A DNA stretch of 53,816 bases from CAZJFH01 sp964545205 (GTDB taxonomy: Bacteria > Pseudomonadota > Alphaproteobacteria > Rhodospirillales > Magnetospirillaceae): positions 1-53,816 of the forward strand of contig CAZJFH010000032.1 in the NCBI GenBank assembly GCA_964545205.1. The letters run 5' to 3'. The first letter of the stretch is position 1; every line of letters begins with the position of its first letter. The notes under the pieces were generated by a model. It did not search any database. It saw nothing but the letters and a program-made list of their open reading frames with translations, and had not been told where the DNA came from. The position numbers were made by a program, and so were the translations under genes. Below, piece by piece: positions 36,398 through 44,914 of this stretch.

Positions 36398-36766
36398 TCA
36401 GCGCTCCGGCTGGAGCGAGTACTTGACCGACAGCCCGTCGCCGCCGGCGAGCAGCTCGATGCGCAGCACCTCGCCCTCGCGGCCGAATTCCAGCGCCCCG
36501 CGCCGCGCCCAGCCGAGTTCCGGCAGGGCGTCGGCATAGAAGGCGCGGACCGCCTCGGCGCTGGTCTCGCCGAGCGCGTGGGCCTCGACGATGCGCCCGT
36601 CGGGGGTGTCGAACACGACCCCGGCCGCCGGCTGCTCGACGAGGCCGGGGGCCAGCGGCAGATCCTCGACGGCCGAGAGGAATCCGACGCGCTCGGCCGC
36701 GGCGGCCGGCGCGAGCCAGGCAAGGGCCGCCAGGGCGGCGGCCGATACTGCAAGGCGAAATCCCAT
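36398..36766 (-). CDS. small secreted protein of unknown function
   Basis: 122 residues with a clear Sec signal peptide (MGFRLAVSAAALAALAWLAP, then AAAA before ERVG) and no Cys. The mature part has a pattern of short beta strands and one helix (GETSAEAVRAFYADALPELG) of the kind in periplasmic small-domain proteins. I cannot name it. It lies 17 bp behind mutM on the same strand and 47 bp before the enoyl-CoA hydratase gene, so it may be part of a dapB-mutM transcript. Confidence 0.75.
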   Translation of the reverse strand: MGFRLAVSAAALAALAWLAPAAAAERVGFLSAVEDLPLAPGLVEQPAAGVVFDTPDGRIVEAHALGETSAEAVRAFYADALPELGWARRGALEFGREGEVLRIELLAGGDGLSVKYSLQPER

Positions 36767-36783
36767 GGCGCGACGCTACACCA

Positions 36784-37626
36784 TCAGCGCTGCCGTTGGG
36801 AACAGTAGAAAGTGGAGCGTCCGGCCTGGACGATTCGGCGTATGCCGCCGGTCGCCGCCGGGTCGCAGTCGCAGCCCGGGCAGCGCTCGCCCTCGCGGTC
36901 GTAGACGGCGAAGGCGTGCTGGAAATAGCCCAGCTCGCCGCTGGCCTGGCGGTGGTCGCGCAAGGACGAGCCGCCGGCGGCGATGGCTTCGCCCAGCACC
37001 GCCTTGATCGCCGGCACCAGCGCGGCGATCTCGCGCTCGTTCAGGCTGCCGGCGGTGCGCAGCGGCGAGACGCCGGCGCGGAACAGCGCTTCCGAGACGT
37101 AGATGTTGCCGAGCCCGGCGACGACGCGCTGGTCGAGCAGCGCCGCCTTGACCGGCGTGCGCCGGCCCGCGAAGGCGGCGGCCAGCACCGCCGGGGTGAA
37201 GGCGTCGTCGAGCGGCTCGGGGCCGAGCACGCGCAGCAGGGGATGGCTCTCGGGATCCTCGGGGTCGGCGAAGGCGAACAGGCCGAAGCGGCGCGGGTCG
37301 TGGAAGCTGACCAGGGTGCCGTCGTCGGTGGTGAACAGCACGTGGTCGTGCTTGGCCGGCGGTGCCGCGTCGGCGGGGCGGACGGTCATGCGCCCCGACA
37401 TGCCGAGATGGCCGAGCAGCACCGGCCCGCCCTCGATGCGGAACAGCAGGTACTTGGCGCGGCGGTCGATGGCGGCGACGCGCCTGCCGGTCAGCGCCTG
37501 GGCGAAGCCCTCGGGCAGCGGCAGCCGCAGATCGGGGCGCAGCGCCTGGACGCGCGCCAGGCGCCGGCCCTCCATGACGGCGCGCAGGCCGCGGCGGACG
37601 GTCTCGACCTCGGGGAGCTCGGGCAT
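36784..37626 (-). CDS. mutM: Formamidopyrimidine-DNA glycosylase (Fpg/MutM)
   Basis: Base-excision repair enzyme removing 8-oxoguanine and formamidopyrimidines. 280 residues from ATG 37626. The N-terminus MPELPEVETVRRGL supplies the catalytic P2/E3; K-loop and helix-two-turn-helix motifs follow (DQRVVAGLGNIYVSEALFRA). At the C-terminal zinc finger the first pair is C249-P-G-C252, with an extra C254, and the second starts C275 (STFYCSQRQR), but the position of the fourth Cys (278) is Arg. So the finger is altered; C254 might substitute. Starts 8 bp after dapB. Confidence 0.95.
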   Translation of the reverse strand: MPELPEVETVRRGLRAVMEGRRLARVQALRPDLRLPLPEGFAQALTGRRVAAIDRRAKYLLFRIEGGPVLLGHLGMSGRMTVRPADAAPPAKHDHVLFTTDDGTLVSFHDPRRFGLFAFADPEDPESHPLLRVLGPEPLDDAFTPAVLAAAFAGRRTPVKAALLDQRVVAGLGNIYVSEALFRAGVSPLRTAGSLNEREIAALVPAIKAVLGEAIAAGGSSLRDHRQASGELGYFQHAFAVYDREGERCPGCDCDPAATGGIRRIVQAGRSTFYCSQRQR

Positions 37627-37634
37627 GCGCCTGG

Positions 37635-38435
37635 CTACGACAGGCCGAGCACGTCGCGCATGGAATAGAGCCCGGCCGGCCGGCCCCTGGTCCACAGCGC
37701 CGCGCGCACCGCGCCCTTGGCGAAGACCTGGCGCGACGAGGCCTTGTGGCCGAGGATCAGCCGCTCGCCCTCGGCGGCGAAGATCACGTCGTGGTCGCCG
37801 ACGACGTCGCCGCCGCGCAAGGTCGCGAAGCCGATGTCGCCGGCGCGGCGCGGCCCGGTATGGCCGTCGCGCACCGACTGGCGGACGTCGTCGAGCACGA
37901 CGCCGCGGCCGGCGGCGGCGGCCTTGCCCAGCGCCAGCGCCGTGCCCGACGGCGCGTCGACCTTGTGGCGGTGGTGCATCTCGACGATCTCGATGTCGTA
38001 GTCGGCGGCCAGCGTCGCCGCGACCTTCTCGACCAGCGCCAGCAGCAGGTTGACGCCGACGCTCATGTTGGCGGCCCAGACGATCCGGGTGCGGGTGGCG
38101 GCGTCGCGCAGCGCCTGCTCCTGCGCGGAGTCGAGGCCGGTGGTGCCGACGATCAGCGCGCAGCCGTGGCTGGCGGCCAGCCCGGCGTGCAGGGCGGTGG
38201 CGGCCGGCGCGGTGAAGTCGATCACCGCGTCCGAGGCGGCGAACAGCTCCGACGGGTCGACGACCACCGGAATGCCGACCGGCCGCCGCCCGGCCATCTG
38301 CGCGATGTCGGCGCCGACCGCCTCGGCGCCGGCGCGCTCGGTGCCGCCGGACAGCGTCGCGCCCTCGGTGTCGAGCACCTCGCGCACCAGCATCTGGCCC
38401 ATGCGCCCGCAGCAGCCGACGATCCCGATCCTCAT
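37635..38435 (-). CDS. dapB: 4-hydroxy-tetrahydrodipicolinate reductase
   Basis: NAD(P)H-dependent step of lysine and diaminopimelate synthesis. 266 residues from ATG 38435 (MRIGIVGCCGRMGQMLVREV, dinucleotide-binding loop GCCGRMG). The substrate-binding signature EMHHRHKVDAPSGTA is complete, with the His pair and Lys used in catalysis. VIDFTAPAA and VGTTGLDS match the family. Diaminopimelate goes to peptidoglycan, fitting the wall-related genes downstream. Confidence 0.97.
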   Translation of the reverse strand: MRIGIVGCCGRMGQMLVREVLDTEGATLSGGTERAGAEAVGADIAQMAGRRPVGIPVVVDPSELFAASDAVIDFTAPAATALHAGLAASHGCALIVGTTGLDSAQEQALRDAATRTRIVWAANMSVGVNLLLALVEKVAATLAADYDIEIVEMHHRHKVDAPSGTALALGKAAAAGRGVVLDDVRQSVRDGHTGPRRAGDIGFATLRGGDVVGDHDVIFAAEGERLILGHKASSRQVFAKGAVRAALWTRGRPAGLYSMRDVLGLS

Positions 38436-38561
38436 CGCGTCCTCCTGGTTGGTTCCGCCGCGATATAATGCATGACGGCGCCGCTGTGTCGACCGTCACA
38501 GCGCGTGGCGCGGCGGCGCGCTATCACCGCCTGCGAAACCCCTCCCGGAGACGAAACCACC

Positions 38562-38783
38562 ATGCGCACCACCGCCCTCGCCGCCCTGGCCGCCGCCCTC
38601 GCCCTCTCGGCCTGCGGCGCCGCCGAGAAGGACCGCGCCATGAGCGGCGCCGCGATCGGCGCCGGCACCGGCGCCGTGCTCGGCCCGGTCGGCGTCGTCA
38701 CCGGCGCCGCCGTCGGCGCCGCCACCGGCGCCCTGACCGACAAGGAGGACTTCGACCTCGGCAAGCCGATCTGGAAGCGCTGA
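38562..38783 (+). CDS. small glycine-zipper lipoprotein
   Basis: 73 residues. Signal peptide with lipobox LSAC (MRTTALAALAAALALSACGA), then a glycine-zipper segment (GAAIGAGTGAVLGPVG and GAAVGAATGALT) that resembles outer-membrane lipoproteins of the 17-kDa/Rickettsia-type family, followed by a short acidic end. ATG 38562 has GGAG 12 nt upstream; the frame extends further but without a signal. The only plus-strand gene in this stretch, divergent from dapB and convergent with rppH. Probably embedded in the outer membrane. Confidence 0.8.
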   Translation: MRTTALAALAAALALSACGAAEKDRAMSGAAIGAGTGAVLGPVGVVTGAAVGAATGALTDKEDFDLGKPIWKR

Positions 38784-38800
38784 GGCATGGTCGCCGGCGG

Positions 38801-39304
38801 TCAGATCCGCCCGGTTCGGATCAGCTCGGGGATGGCGGCGAATTCGCGGGCCACGGCCTCGTAGACGCCGCGCTTGAACGGCACGATGTGGCGGGGAAGC
38901 TCGGCGAGCGGCATCCAGCGCCAGGCGCTGAACTCCGGGTGGCGGGTGACGATGTCGATGTCGGAGTCGCTGCCGGTGAAGCGCAGCGCGAACCACTTCT
39001 GGCGCTGGCCGCGGTAGCGGCCCTTCCACACCCGGCCGAGCAGATGTTCGGGCAGGTCGTAGCACAGCCAGTCGGCGGTCTCGGCGACGATCTCGGCCTT
39101 GTCGGTGCCGATCTCCTCCTCGAGCTCGCGCAGCGCCGCCGCCGCCGGGGTCTCGCCGGGATCGATGCCGCCCTGCGGCATCTGCCAGGCGTCGCCGGGC
39201 GTGTCGATGCGGGTGGCGGCGAAGACCAGGCCCTGGCCGTTGAACAGCGCCAGCCCGACGCAGGGCCGGTAGGGCAGGGCGGCGGGATCGGGGCGCTTGC
39301 TCAT
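38801..39304 (-). CDS. rppH: RNA pyrophosphohydrolase (Nudix)
   Basis: Removes pyrophosphate from 5' ends of mRNA, starting RNase E-dependent decay. 167 residues from ATG 39304 (MSKRPDPAALPYRPCVGLAL). The Nudix box is GGIDPGETPAAAALRELEEE followed by IG. WQMPQGG before the box and WKGRYRGQRQKWFALRF after it are RppH-type. It follows the deacetylase gene by 10 bp. Confidence 0.95.
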   Translation of the reverse strand: MSKRPDPAALPYRPCVGLALFNGQGLVFAATRIDTPGDAWQMPQGGIDPGETPAAAALRELEEEIGTDKAEIVAETADWLCYDLPEHLLGRVWKGRYRGQRQKWFALRFTGSDSDIDIVTRHPEFSAWRWMPLAELPRHIVPFKRGVYEAVAREFAAIPELIRTGRI

Positions 39305-39314
39305 CCAGGCTCCC

Positions 39315-40616
39315 TCACGACGCCGCCGGCCTGGCGACCGCGGTCACCGGGGCCAGCAGCACGCCGCGGTCGAGGATCGTCGGAATCCACAGCGCCAGGC
39401 GCTCGATGCTGACCGGCAGCGGCTCGGCCAGCGCCAGGGCGCTGCCGGCCTGCCGCGCCGCCGCTTCGACCTGCTCCAGGCGGGCGTCGATGGCGTCGCG
39501 GAACGGCTGCGCGTCGATCGCCCGCGTCACCGGCACGAAGGCCGGCATCGCGCCGGGATGGTCGCCGCCGGTGACCGCGTCGCCGACATAGAGCAGGCCG
39601 CGGCGCCGCATCTCGGCCAGCACCGGATCGAGGCCCGGCGTCGCCGCGAACGGCGAGCCGACGGGGGCGACGAAGCCGGCATAGCCGGCGGCCTTGCCCA
39701 TCAGGCGGCGGAAGCGCTGCTCGACCTCGGACGGCTCCAGGCTCGACAGCAGCCCGAGCGGCCCGGGGTCGCGGGCCGGATACTTCACCGGCTCCATCGG
39801 CAGTTCCAGGAACACCTCGTGGCCGGCGTCGCGCGCCTTGCCGATCCAGGTCTGCAGGTCGCGGGCATAGGGGCTGAAGGCCAGCGACACCTCGGCCGGC
39901 AGCTTGGAAATCGCCGCCTCGGTGACGGCGCTGTTCAGCCCCAGGCCGCCGACCAGCACCGCGATCCGCGGCTTGTCCGAAAGGTCGGCGAAGGGGCGGC
40001 CGTAGACCTGCCACGGCAACCGGCCGCCAGGACCCAGCGTCGGCAACTCGCCATGGGCGGTACGCTCGATCATGTTGCTGGCCGGCACCTCGGGCAGCGG
40101 CGGCACGCCGGGCGGCGGCGGCAGCGCGTCGAGAGACGGCGGCGCCCGGTTGGCGACCTCGGGCACCCGCGGCAGCGTCGAGGCCGGGGCGGCCGCCTGG
40201 CCGGCCGGCGTCGCCGGCGAAGCCGCCGGCACGGCGGCCGGCTCGGGCGCCGCTTGGTCGGGGGCGGCGTCGCCCGCCGCTTGGTCGGGGGCGGCGTCGG
40301 GCGTCGATTCGCGCGCCGGGCCGGCCTGCCCGTCGCCGGGGACCTGCTCCGCCGTCGGCCGTTGCGCGCGCGGCGGCTCCAGCAGGGCGCCGCCGGGCAG
40401 TTCGGCGCCGCCGCGCGCCGGCAGCGCGGCGACGACCCGCGGCTGGCCGTCGAATCCGGGCACCTCGCCCATCACCAGGTAGTAGGCGGCGACGGCGCCG
40501 TAGATCGCGATCAGGACCGCGATGGCGAACAGCGGCAGCAGCCGCGACGACAGCGCGGAAGGGCCGCCCGAGTCGCTCGGACGGCCCTCCTGGTCACGCT
40601 TGCGGAAGAATCGCAC
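39315..40616 (-). CDS. Divergent polysaccharide deacetylase family protein
   Basis: 433 residues. A cytoplasmic N-terminus with Arg/Lys, one transmembrane helix (LLPLFAIAVLIAIYGAVAAY, about residues 26-47), a long Pro/Ala-rich linker (about 60-195) with a small internal repeat (APDQAAGDAAPDQAA), then a periplasmic catalytic-fold domain beginning PRIAVLVGGLGLNSAVTEAA. The family (DUF610/YibQ) resembles NodB deacetylases but its activity is uncertain. It lies 24 bp behind ctpA and after envC, an arrangement frequent in Alphaproteobacteria, suggesting a cell-wall role. Confidence 0.9.
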   Translation of the reverse strand: MRFFRKRDQEGRPSDSGGPSALSSRLLPLFAIAVLIAIYGAVAAYYLVMGEVPGFDGQPRVVAALPARGGAELPGGALLEPPRAQRPTAEQVPGDGQAGPARESTPDAAPDQAAGDAAPDQAAPEPAAVPAASPATPAGQAAAPASTLPRVPEVANRAPPSLDALPPPPGVPPLPEVPASNMIERTAHGELPTLGPGGRLPWQVYGRPFADLSDKPRIAVLVGGLGLNSAVTEAAISKLPAEVSLAFSPYARDLQTWIGKARDAGHEVFLELPMEPVKYPARDPGPLGLLSSLEPSEVEQRFRRLMGKAAGYAGFVAPVGSPFAATPGLDPVLAEMRRRGLLYVGDAVTGGDHPGAMPAFVPVTRAIDAQPFRDAIDARLEQVEAAARQAGSALALAEPLPVSIERLALWIPTILDRGVLLAPVTAVARPAAS

Positions 40617-40640
40617 CGCGTCGGTTTCCTCGCCTGCCGG

Positions 40641-42041
40641 TCAGTTCGCCATCTGGCCCTTGTACAGCGACAGGCCGCGCAGCAGGTCGATCGCCCGGGC
40701 GAGCTGGTAGTCGCTGGCCGGGTCGCCGATCTTGATCGGCGCCTGCGCCGGCGCGTCGCCGGGTGCCGCCGGCGCCTGGGCGCCGGGGCCGGGCACCGGC
40801 TTGGCGCCGTCCTCGGGAGCGGCGGCCGGCGGCGTCGCCTCGGCCGGCGGCTCGGCCTCCGGCTTGTGCTCGCCGTTGTCGAGCGCGCCGCGCAGGTTCG
40901 CTTCGCTGCGCCGCTCGGCCGGGGTCAGCGCCTCGATGCGGGCCTGGGTCACCTTGATGTCCGGCTCGATGCCGACCGCCTGGATCGAACGGCCCGACGG
41001 CGTGTAGTAGCGCGCCGTGGTCAGGCGCATGGCGCCGTGGCCGGGCAGCGGAATGACCGTCTGCACCGAGCCCTTGCCGAACGACTTGGTGCCGAGCAGC
41101 AGCGCCCGGCGGTGGTCCTGCAGGGCGCCGGCGACGATCTCGGAGGCCGAGGCCGAGCCGTCGTTGATCAGCACCACCACCGGCAGGCCGTCGACGATGT
41201 CGCCGGCATGGGCGTTGAAGCGCTGGGTCTCCTCGGCGCGGCGCGAGCGGGTCGAGACGATCTCGCCGCGCTCCAGGAACGCGTCCGACACCGCGACCGC
41301 CTGGTCGAGCAGGCCGCCGGGGTTGTTGCGCAGGTCGAGCACGTAGCCGGCGACCTGCTTTCCGGCCGCCTTGGCCTCCCGGCCGATCTCGGCGATCGCG
41401 GCCTTCAGCCCGGCCTCGGTGCGCTCGTTGAACGAGGTGATGCGGATGTAGCCGATCGTGTCCTCGAGCTTCGCCTTGACCGACTGGATGCGGATCACGT
41501 CGCGGGTGATGCTGACGTCGAAGGGCTCGACGCCCTCGCGGCGCACGGTGATCTTGATGTCGGTGTTGACCGGGCCGCGCATGCGCTCGACCGCCTCGTT
41601 GAGGCTCAGGCCCATGACCTGCTCGCCGTCGAGATGGGTGATGAAGTCGCCCGGCTGCAGGCCGGCGCGGAACGCCGGGGTGTCGTCGATCGGCGAGACC
41701 ACCTTGACCCAGCCGTTCTCCATCGTGACCTCGATGCCGAGGCCGCCGAACTCGCCGCGCGTCTGGACCTGCATGTCCTTGAAGTGCTTGGCGTTGAGAT
41801 AGCCGGAATGCGGATCGAGCGAGGTCAGCATGCCGTTGAGCGCCGCCTCGATCAGCTCCTCGTCGGTGACTTCCTCGACATACTCGGCGCGCACCCGTTC
41901 GAACACGTCGCCGAACAGGTTCAGCAGCCTATAGGTCTCGGCGCTGTTCTTCTCGGCCGCCGGCACCGGTGCCGGCGCCGAAACGGCGAGAAACGACAAC
42001 AGAGCGCAGGCGCTCGCCGTGATCCGTAGTTTGCGATTCAT
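40641..42041 (-). CDS. ctpA: S41 family carboxy-terminal processing peptidase
   Basis: Periplasmic serine protease. 466 residues: signal peptide (ITASACALLSFLAVSAPAPV), N-terminal helical part, PDZ domain (GIEVTMENGWVKVVSPIDDT, AGLQPGDFITHLDGE) and the S41 catalytic domain with the Ser/Lys dyad in NDGSASASEIVAGAL and LLGTKSFGKGSVQT. A Pro/Ala/Glu-rich tail precedes the end. ATG 42041 overlaps the envC stop by 4 bp. CtpA with EnvC-like and deacetylase genes forms a conserved wall-remodelling group. Confidence 0.95.
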   Translation of the reverse strand: MNRKLRITASACALLSFLAVSAPAPVPAAEKNSAETYRLLNLFGDVFERVRAEYVEEVTDEELIEAALNGMLTSLDPHSGYLNAKHFKDMQVQTRGEFGGLGIEVTMENGWVKVVSPIDDTPAFRAGLQPGDFITHLDGEQVMGLSLNEAVERMRGPVNTDIKITVRREGVEPFDVSITRDVIRIQSVKAKLEDTIGYIRITSFNERTEAGLKAAIAEIGREAKAAGKQVAGYVLDLRNNPGGLLDQAVAVSDAFLERGEIVSTRSRRAEETQRFNAHAGDIVDGLPVVVLINDGSASASEIVAGALQDHRRALLLGTKSFGKGSVQTVIPLPGHGAMRLTTARYYTPSGRSIQAVGIEPDIKVTQARIEALTPAERRSEANLRGALDNGEHKPEAEPPAEATPPAAAPEDGAKPVPGPGAQAPAAPGDAPAQAPIKIGDPASDYQLARAIDLLRGLSLYKGQMAN

Positions 42042-43288
42042 CCACTAACCTTATCTTTTCGGGCCGTCAGCCACGGCAAAGGATTGACCGGCTGACCGTT
42101 GCGGCGCAGTTCGAAGTACAGGACCGGCTTGCCGTCGGACCGACCCATCACGCCGACGGGCTCGCCGGCCAGGAGACGCTGGCCCACCAGGCTGTCGATG
42201 CGGGACATGCCCGCGAGCAGCGTATGATATCCCTCGCCGTGCTCGATGATCAAGAGCAGCCCGTATCCGCGAAACGGCCCGGCGAACACCACCTGTCCGT
42301 CGTAGGGCGCCACCACCTGGGCGTCCTCGCGGGTTTCGATCGACAGCCCCTTGTGCGTGGTGCCGACCTCGGACTGCTGGCCGAATCGCGCCACCAGCAT
42401 GCCGCGCGCCGGATAGGGAAGCTCGCCCTGCGCCTCGGAGAACGGCGGCGCCGGCGGCAGCGCCGCCTGCTGCGGCGGCTTGGGCGGCGGCGCCTTCTGG
42501 GCCGCGACGGCGGCCGCCACCGCCTCGTCGCGGCGCTTGCGCTCGTCGGCGTCGCGGCGCTTGCGCTCGACTTCGAGGCGCGCCAGCAGGTCGCGCAGGT
42601 CGGCGGCCTCGGTGGCCATCCTGGCCAGCCGGCGCTCGGCGTCCTGGCCCTTCCGCTCGGCGGAGCGCTGCAGGAGCTGCTTGCGCTTGGCCAGCCCGCT
42701 CAGCCGGCGCTGCTCGGAATCGAGATTCGCCTGGGTCTGCGCCGCCTGCTGGCGCTTGCGCGCGATGTCCGAGCGCAGCACCGACAGGTCGTCGAGTTCC
42801 TGGCGCAGGGACGCGGCTTCCTCCTCGATGCGCGGCAGCGCGGCGCGCAGCAGGATGGCGCTGCGCACCGTCTCGGCCGGCGAGGTCGGCTGGGCGATCA
42901 GCGCCTCGGTCGGGCGCCAGGCGAGGCGCTGCACGGCGGTGAGCACCCCGACCATCTGCTGCTGGCGCCGCTCCAGCACGGCGGCGCCGGCGCGCTCCTT
43001 GTCGCGCAGCTCGGCCAGGCGCGCCTCCAGCGCCGACAGCGCCTCCTCGTGCTCCTGCGCGGCGCGGGCGGCGGCGACCAGTTCCTTGTTGAGCGCGGCG
43101 AGGTCGCGCCGCAGCTCCTCGGCCTTGCGCTCGAGGGCCTCCTTCTCGGCGCGGCCCTGCTCGAGCGCGTTCTCCAGCTCCTGCAGCCGCTTGTCCGGCG
43201 GCGGGTCGGCGGCGGACGCGGCGCCCGCCGCCAGCGCGGCGGCGAGCAGCGCGGCCAGCGCCGCCTTTGCCGCCTCAGGCCGTGGCAC
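42038..43288 (-). CDS. EnvC-like murein hydrolase activator (M23/LytM domain, catalytically degenerate)
   Basis: 416 residues: signal peptide (ALAALLAAALAAGAASAADP), long coiled coil (about 30-260) rich in Glu/Arg/Leu, Pro-rich linker, and a LytM domain (about 290-410). Active LytM enzymes need HxxxD and HxH zinc ligands. Here the first reads THKGLSIE (Ser where Asp is expected) and the second region reads GYHTLLAGM (Gly for the second His). The domain is therefore probably an activator of amidases rather than a hydrolase, as for EnvC. Overlaps gpmI by 14 bp and ctpA by 4 bp. Confidence 0.9.
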   Translation of the reverse strand: MPRPEAAKAALAALLAAALAAGAASAADPPPDKRLQELENALEQGRAEKEALERKAEELRRDLAALNKELVAAARAAQEHEEALSALEARLAELRDKERAGAAVLERRQQQMVGVLTAVQRLAWRPTEALIAQPTSPAETVRSAILLRAALPRIEEEAASLRQELDDLSVLRSDIARKRQQAAQTQANLDSEQRRLSGLAKRKQLLQRSAERKGQDAERRLARMATEAADLRDLLARLEVERKRRDADERKRRDEAVAAAVAAQKAPPPKPPQQAALPPAPPFSEAQGELPYPARGMLVARFGQQSEVGTTHKGLSIETREDAQVVAPYDGQVVFAGPFRGYGLLLIIEHGEGYHTLLAGMSRIDSLVGQRLLAGEPVGVMGRSDGKPVLYFELRRNGQPVNPLPWLTARKDKVSG

Positions 43289-44846
43289 GACGCGCTTCGG
43301 TGCCGCCGATCAGCGGCCGGCCGGTCATCTCGGACGGCTGCGGCAGGCCGATCAGCGCCAGCAGGGTCGGCGCCACGTCGGCGAGACGGCCGTCGCGCAG
43401 GCCGTCGATTCCGGCCGGCGGATTGACCAGCACCGCCGGGACGTGGCCGACGGTGTGGGCGGTGTGCGGCTGGCCGGTCTCGTGGTCGCGCATGCATTCG
43501 GCGTTGCCGTGGTCGGCGGTGACCAGCATGCAGCCGCCGGCGTCGCGGATCGCCGCCTCCAGCCGCCCCAGGCAGCCGTCGACCGTCTCCACCGCCTTGA
43601 TCGCCGCCTCCATGATTCCGGTGTGGCCCACCATGTCGCCGTTCGCGTAGTTGACGATGATCACATCATACTTTCCCGACCCGATCGCCTCCACCAGTCT
43701 GTCGGTCACCTCGGGCGCCGACATCTCGGGCTGCAGGTCGTAGGTCGCGACCCTGGGGCTGGGGACCAGGATGCGGTCCTCGCCCGGGAACACCTTCTCC
43801 TCGCCGCCGTTAAAGAAGAATGTAACGTGGGCGTATTTCTCGGTCTCGGCGATGCGCAGCTGGGTCAGGCCGGCGCGGCTGACCACCTGGCCGAAGATGT
43901 TTTCGAGCTGCTCGGCCGGGAACAGCACGTCGAGGAAGGCGTTGAGATCGGTCGAGTATTCGGTCATGCCGAGGCGGCAGGCGAGATTCGGCCAGCTCTT
44001 GCGGGCGAAGCCGTCGAAGCCGGGATCGACCAGCGCCGAGAGGATCTCGCGGGCGCGGTCGGCGCGGAAATTGGCCATCATCACGCCGTCGCCGTCGGTC
44101 ATGCCGGGATAGCCGGCGACCACCACCGGCAGCACGAACTCGTCGTTCTTGCCGGCGTCGTAGGACTGCCGAACGGCCGCGACCGCGTCGGGCGCGCGGT
44201 TGCCCTCGGCGCGAACCATGGCGTCGTAGGCCTTCTCGACGCGGTCCCAGCGCTTGTCGCGGTCCATCGCGTAGTAGCGGCCCGAGACGGTGGCGACGGC
44301 GACGTCGTGGCCTTCGACGTCCTTCAGGAACTTCTCCAGATAGTCCTTGGCGCTCTGCGGCGGCGTGTCGCGGCCGTCGAGGAAGGCGTGGACCCAGACC
44401 TTGACCCCGGCGTCGGACACGGCGCGGGCGACGGCGGCGATGTGGTCCTGGTGCGAGTGCACGCCGCCCGGCGACATCAGGCCCATCAGGTGCAGGGCGC
44501 CGCCCGAGGCCTTCAGGCAGTCGATCGCCCTGCTCAGCGCCGGATTGCGGGCCAGCGAGCCGTCGGCGACCGCGGCGTCGATGCGCGGCAGGTCCTGCAT
44601 CACGACGCGGCCGGCGCCCAGGTTCATGTGCCCGACCTCGGAATTGCCCATCTGGCCCTCGGGCAGGCCGACGCTGTGGCCGTAGGTCTCCAGCAGCGCG
44701 TGCGGGTACTGGCGCACGATGCGGTCCCAGTTCGGCGTGTTCGCCTGGGCGATGGCGTTGTCCTCGGTCTCCTCGCGGTGGCCCCAGCCGTCGAGCACGC
44801 ACAGCACCACGGGACGGGGACGGTTGGGGTTCGCCTTGTCGCTCAT
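43275..44846 (-). CDS. gpmI: 2,3-bisphosphoglycerate-independent phosphoglycerate mutase
   Basis: Glycolytic/gluconeogenic enzyme interconverting 3- and 2-phosphoglycerate with two Mn2+. 523 residues from ATG 44846. Metal-binding entry RPVVLCVLDGWGHREETEDN; phospho-Ser in the invariant GQMGNSEVGHMNLGAGR; HAFLDGRDTPP; and C-terminal metal site TADHGNAECM with TAHTVGHVPA. Its end overlaps the envC gene by 14 bp, so the glycolytic gene leads the wall-related operon, an order seen in other Alphaproteobacteria. Confidence 0.97.
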   Translation of the reverse strand: MSDKANPNRPRPVVLCVLDGWGHREETEDNAIAQANTPNWDRIVRQYPHALLETYGHSVGLPEGQMGNSEVGHMNLGAGRVVMQDLPRIDAAVADGSLARNPALSRAIDCLKASGGALHLMGLMSPGGVHSHQDHIAAVARAVSDAGVKVWVHAFLDGRDTPPQSAKDYLEKFLKDVEGHDVAVATVSGRYYAMDRDKRWDRVEKAYDAMVRAEGNRAPDAVAAVRQSYDAGKNDEFVLPVVVAGYPGMTDGDGVMMANFRADRAREILSALVDPGFDGFARKSWPNLACRLGMTEYSTDLNAFLDVLFPAEQLENIFGQVVSRAGLTQLRIAETEKYAHVTFFFNGGEEKVFPGEDRILVPSPRVATYDLQPEMSAPEVTDRLVEAIGSGKYDVIIVNYANGDMVGHTGIMEAAIKAVETVDGCLGRLEAAIRDAGGCMLVTADHGNAECMRDHETGQPHTAHTVGHVPAVLVNPPAGIDGLRDGRLADVAPTLLALIGLPQPSEMTGRPLIGGTEARRATA

Positions 44847-44914
44847 CGCCTAAGCCTCGCTTCAGGATTGCCATTGCCCACGGGTGGTCTGCTTCCTCCC
44901 CGAAGGCGGGGATG

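Noticed and set aside
40255..40315. Short direct repeat inside the deacetylase gene as a mobile or CRISPR-like element
   Set aside because: Only two copies encoding APDQAA in a low-complexity linker; ordinary slippage.
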